Of a stretch of DNA of 64,000 nucleotides, positions 62,910 to 64,000 are shown piece after piece. This stretch comes from Rhizobium sp. Root1203 (GTDB lineage: Bacteria > Pseudomonadota > Alphaproteobacteria > Rhizobiales > Rhizobiaceae). A program made the translations under genes and the position numbers. The number at the start of each line of letters is the position of its first letter. Within the stretch, counting starts at the first letter, position 1. Under the pieces are notes generated by a model, which saw nothing but the letters and a program-made list of their open reading frames with translations, was not told the origin of the DNA and did no database searches. The stretch spans positions 864,414-928,413 of the forward strand of contig NZ_LMCW01000012.1 in NCBI RefSeq assembly GCF_001424945.1, written 5' to 3'.

Positions 62910-63838
62910 ATATTCTGCCCCGCCTTCTTCAAATCCTTGGTACGCTGGTCAAGAGCGAGCTGGCGTCGGGCCATCGCTTCCGGCGTCAGCTGAATGGCCG
63001 TACGGTCGGAAAGCCTGAGATCGACAGCCGCGATATCGCGATCGAGAAGATCCTGCTCCTGGTTGAACTTCGAGAGCCGCGCCAGTGCCAGGTCGACATC
63101 GTCTTCCGGCATCTTGATAACAACGCCATTGTCCATATGCAGATCCCAGCGGCGTCCGGATATCCAGACGAAGGCTTTCACGCGCGCCTTGATCGCGGGC
63201 CATTTGGCGAATTCGCCCTCCAGCGAAGCCGCCGCCACCTCGGCGCCCCGGCCGACGACCAATGGTAGCTGCGAGAATTTGTTGTCGCGAAGCGGTGCAA
63301 TCACCGCCCCACCCTTCTCGACGAGCGAGAGCTCCTGTCCGTGCTGCCAGATCGCATAGGCCTGACGTTCCTGAAGCTTCACTTCGATCGCCTTCGGGTA
63401 GACCTTGCGGACTTCGACGCTCTCGACCCATGGCAACTTCGCAATCTTCTGGCGCGCCGCATCCACATCGAGAGCGACGAGGGACGTCGTGCCGTCCAGG
63501 CCGATAAGCTGCAGAATGTCGATTTCGGAGGTCTCGGAGTTGCCCGAAACTCTTACATCCTCAATCGCAAAACCGGCAGCAGCCGTCGTCGCCTGGGCAA
63601 CGACTTCCGTATGACCACCAAGGGACATGCCATAGAAACCGGTAGCCGCAAAAAACGCCAAGGCGGAAACCGTACCCGTATGCGCGGGAACATGAATTCG
63701 GCCGCTGCCGAGACTGACAAGGAAGCGCACGAGGCGGCGCAGCGGGCGCGGCAATACCATCCGTCCATCGCCTTCCGCGTACGGAGGCTCGACATGATGG
63801 CTGGGGCGCCCCATCCTTTTGACCGTCACCGAGAACAA
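62906..63838 (-). CDS. ftsQ: Cell division protein FtsQ
   Basis: Bitopic inner-membrane protein of the divisome that links early and late division proteins. It has about 310 residues: a basic cytoplasmic tail, one membrane helix ([19 protein letters not shown]), a POTRA domain ([19 protein letters not shown]) and the FtsQ/DivIB domain ([19 protein letters not shown]). The start is taken as the TTG at 63838 because GGAGGA lies six bases upstream; a TTG seven codons earlier lacks this. This places the start inside the end of ddl, an overlap of 13 bases. It overlaps ftsA by four bases at the other end. Confidence 0.93.
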   Translation of the reverse strand: MFSVTVKRMGRPSHHVEPPYAEGDGRMVLPRPLRRLVRFLVSLGSGRIHVPAHTGTVSALAFFAATGFYGMSLGGHTEVVAQATTAAAGFAIEDVRVSGNSETSEIDILQLIGLDGTTSLVALDVDAARQKIAKLPWVESVEVRKVYPKAIEVKLQERQAYAIWQHGQELSLVEKGGAVIAPLRDNKFSQLPLVVGRGAEVAAASLEGEFAKWPAIKARVKAFVWISGRRWDLHMDNGVVIKMPEDDVDLALARLSKFNQEQDLLDRDIAAVDLRLSDRTAIQLTPEAMARRQLALDQRTKDLKKAGQNI

Positions 63839-64000
63839 GAAGCGTCCTCCACCATCCAACGGAGAAATTCACCGAACGAGAAACCGGCATGGCCGGCCAT
63901 TTCAGGCACAAGCGAGGTTGGCGTCATGCCCGGCTGGGTATTGATTTCCAACCAGATGATTTCGCCATCTTCGGAGAAGCGATCGTCGTAACGAAAGTCG
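63826..64000 (-). CDS. ddl: D-alanine--D-alanine ligase, C-terminal end (5' end outside window)
   Basis: Makes the D-Ala-D-Ala dipeptide for peptidoglycan. Only the last 57 codons are inside the window, but they include the ATP-grasp metal-binding segment [18 protein letters not shown], with the Glu and Asn Mg2+ ligands and the substrate-contacting loop, and the terminal helix [12 protein letters not shown]. The stop lies inside the start of ftsQ. This is the expected upstream member of the rhizobial division cluster. Confidence 0.93.
   Translation of the reverse strand, partial: DFRYDDRFSEDGEIIWLEINTQPGMTPTSLVPEMAGHAGFSFGEFLRWMVEDASCSR

Overview
The window is a GC-rich, gene-dense chromosomal segment of an alphaproteobacterium, almost certainly a member of the Rhizobiaceae (Ensifer/Rhizobium-like). 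The evidence is a permuted two-piece tmRNA gene whose tag reads ANDNYAEARLAA, the alpha-type SspB adaptor, the order ddl-ftsQ-ftsA-ftsZ-lpxC-bamD-recN-ligA, a rhizobial palindromic intergenic repeat, and families typical of the group such as DUF4169 and a GluP-type sugar permease. I cannot name the species from sequence alone.

Layout. 0-7.8 kb: the end of a probable HerA-type ATPase gene, miaA and serB back to back, then a minus-strand run thyA-folA-hflK-hflC-degP (thymidylate/folate synthesis followed by membrane and periplasmic protein quality control). 7.9-10 kb: ssrA (tmRNA) next to sspB, which encodes the adaptor that delivers tmRNA-tagged proteins to ClpXP, then small genes for DUF4169, ribbon-helix-helix and GrpB-family proteins. 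10-22 kb: a large AsmA protein, an FAD-linked 2-hydroxyacid oxidase, an aldo/keto reductase with a divergent LysR regulator, an AbrB-type membrane protein, a frameshifted AraC regulator facing a DUF2000 gene, an OmpA-like lipoprotein and an isolated divergent flagellin. 22-30 kb: an RND efflux pair, an alpha/beta hydrolase and a UvrD-type helicase.

30.3-35.6 kb is the most accessory-looking stretch: a 33-codon secreted-peptide gene, an AT-rich patch with a 5'-truncated-looking DNA-binding gene, a small membrane protein, DUF488, a siderophore-interacting reductase, a CNNM/CBS protein and an EF-hand protein. 35.8-46.6 kb: a Na+/H+ antiporter, a mosaic palindromic repeat, gluP, pncA, DUF2164, azlCD, an aminopeptidase P, a 57-residue orphan protein, and an operon of SCO copper chaperone, FAD monooxygenase and PrmA. 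46.9-52.4 kb: a chemoreceptor plus CheW pair, an aldose epimerase, CreA, a DnaQ-like exonuclease and an acetyltransferase. 52.5-64 kb: ligA, an MBL-fold hydrolase, recN, bamD, lpxC and the division genes ftsZ, ftsA, ftsQ and the end of ddl.

Most of the window is core genome. I found no CRISPR array, insertion sequence, prophage or tRNA gene, and no cluster that looks like an undescribed defence or biosynthetic system. The best leads are small-scale: the ssrA/sspB juxtaposition, the isolated flagellin, the broken AraC gene, the AT-rich island with its tiny neighbouring ORF, and several strong palindromes in regulatory positions.
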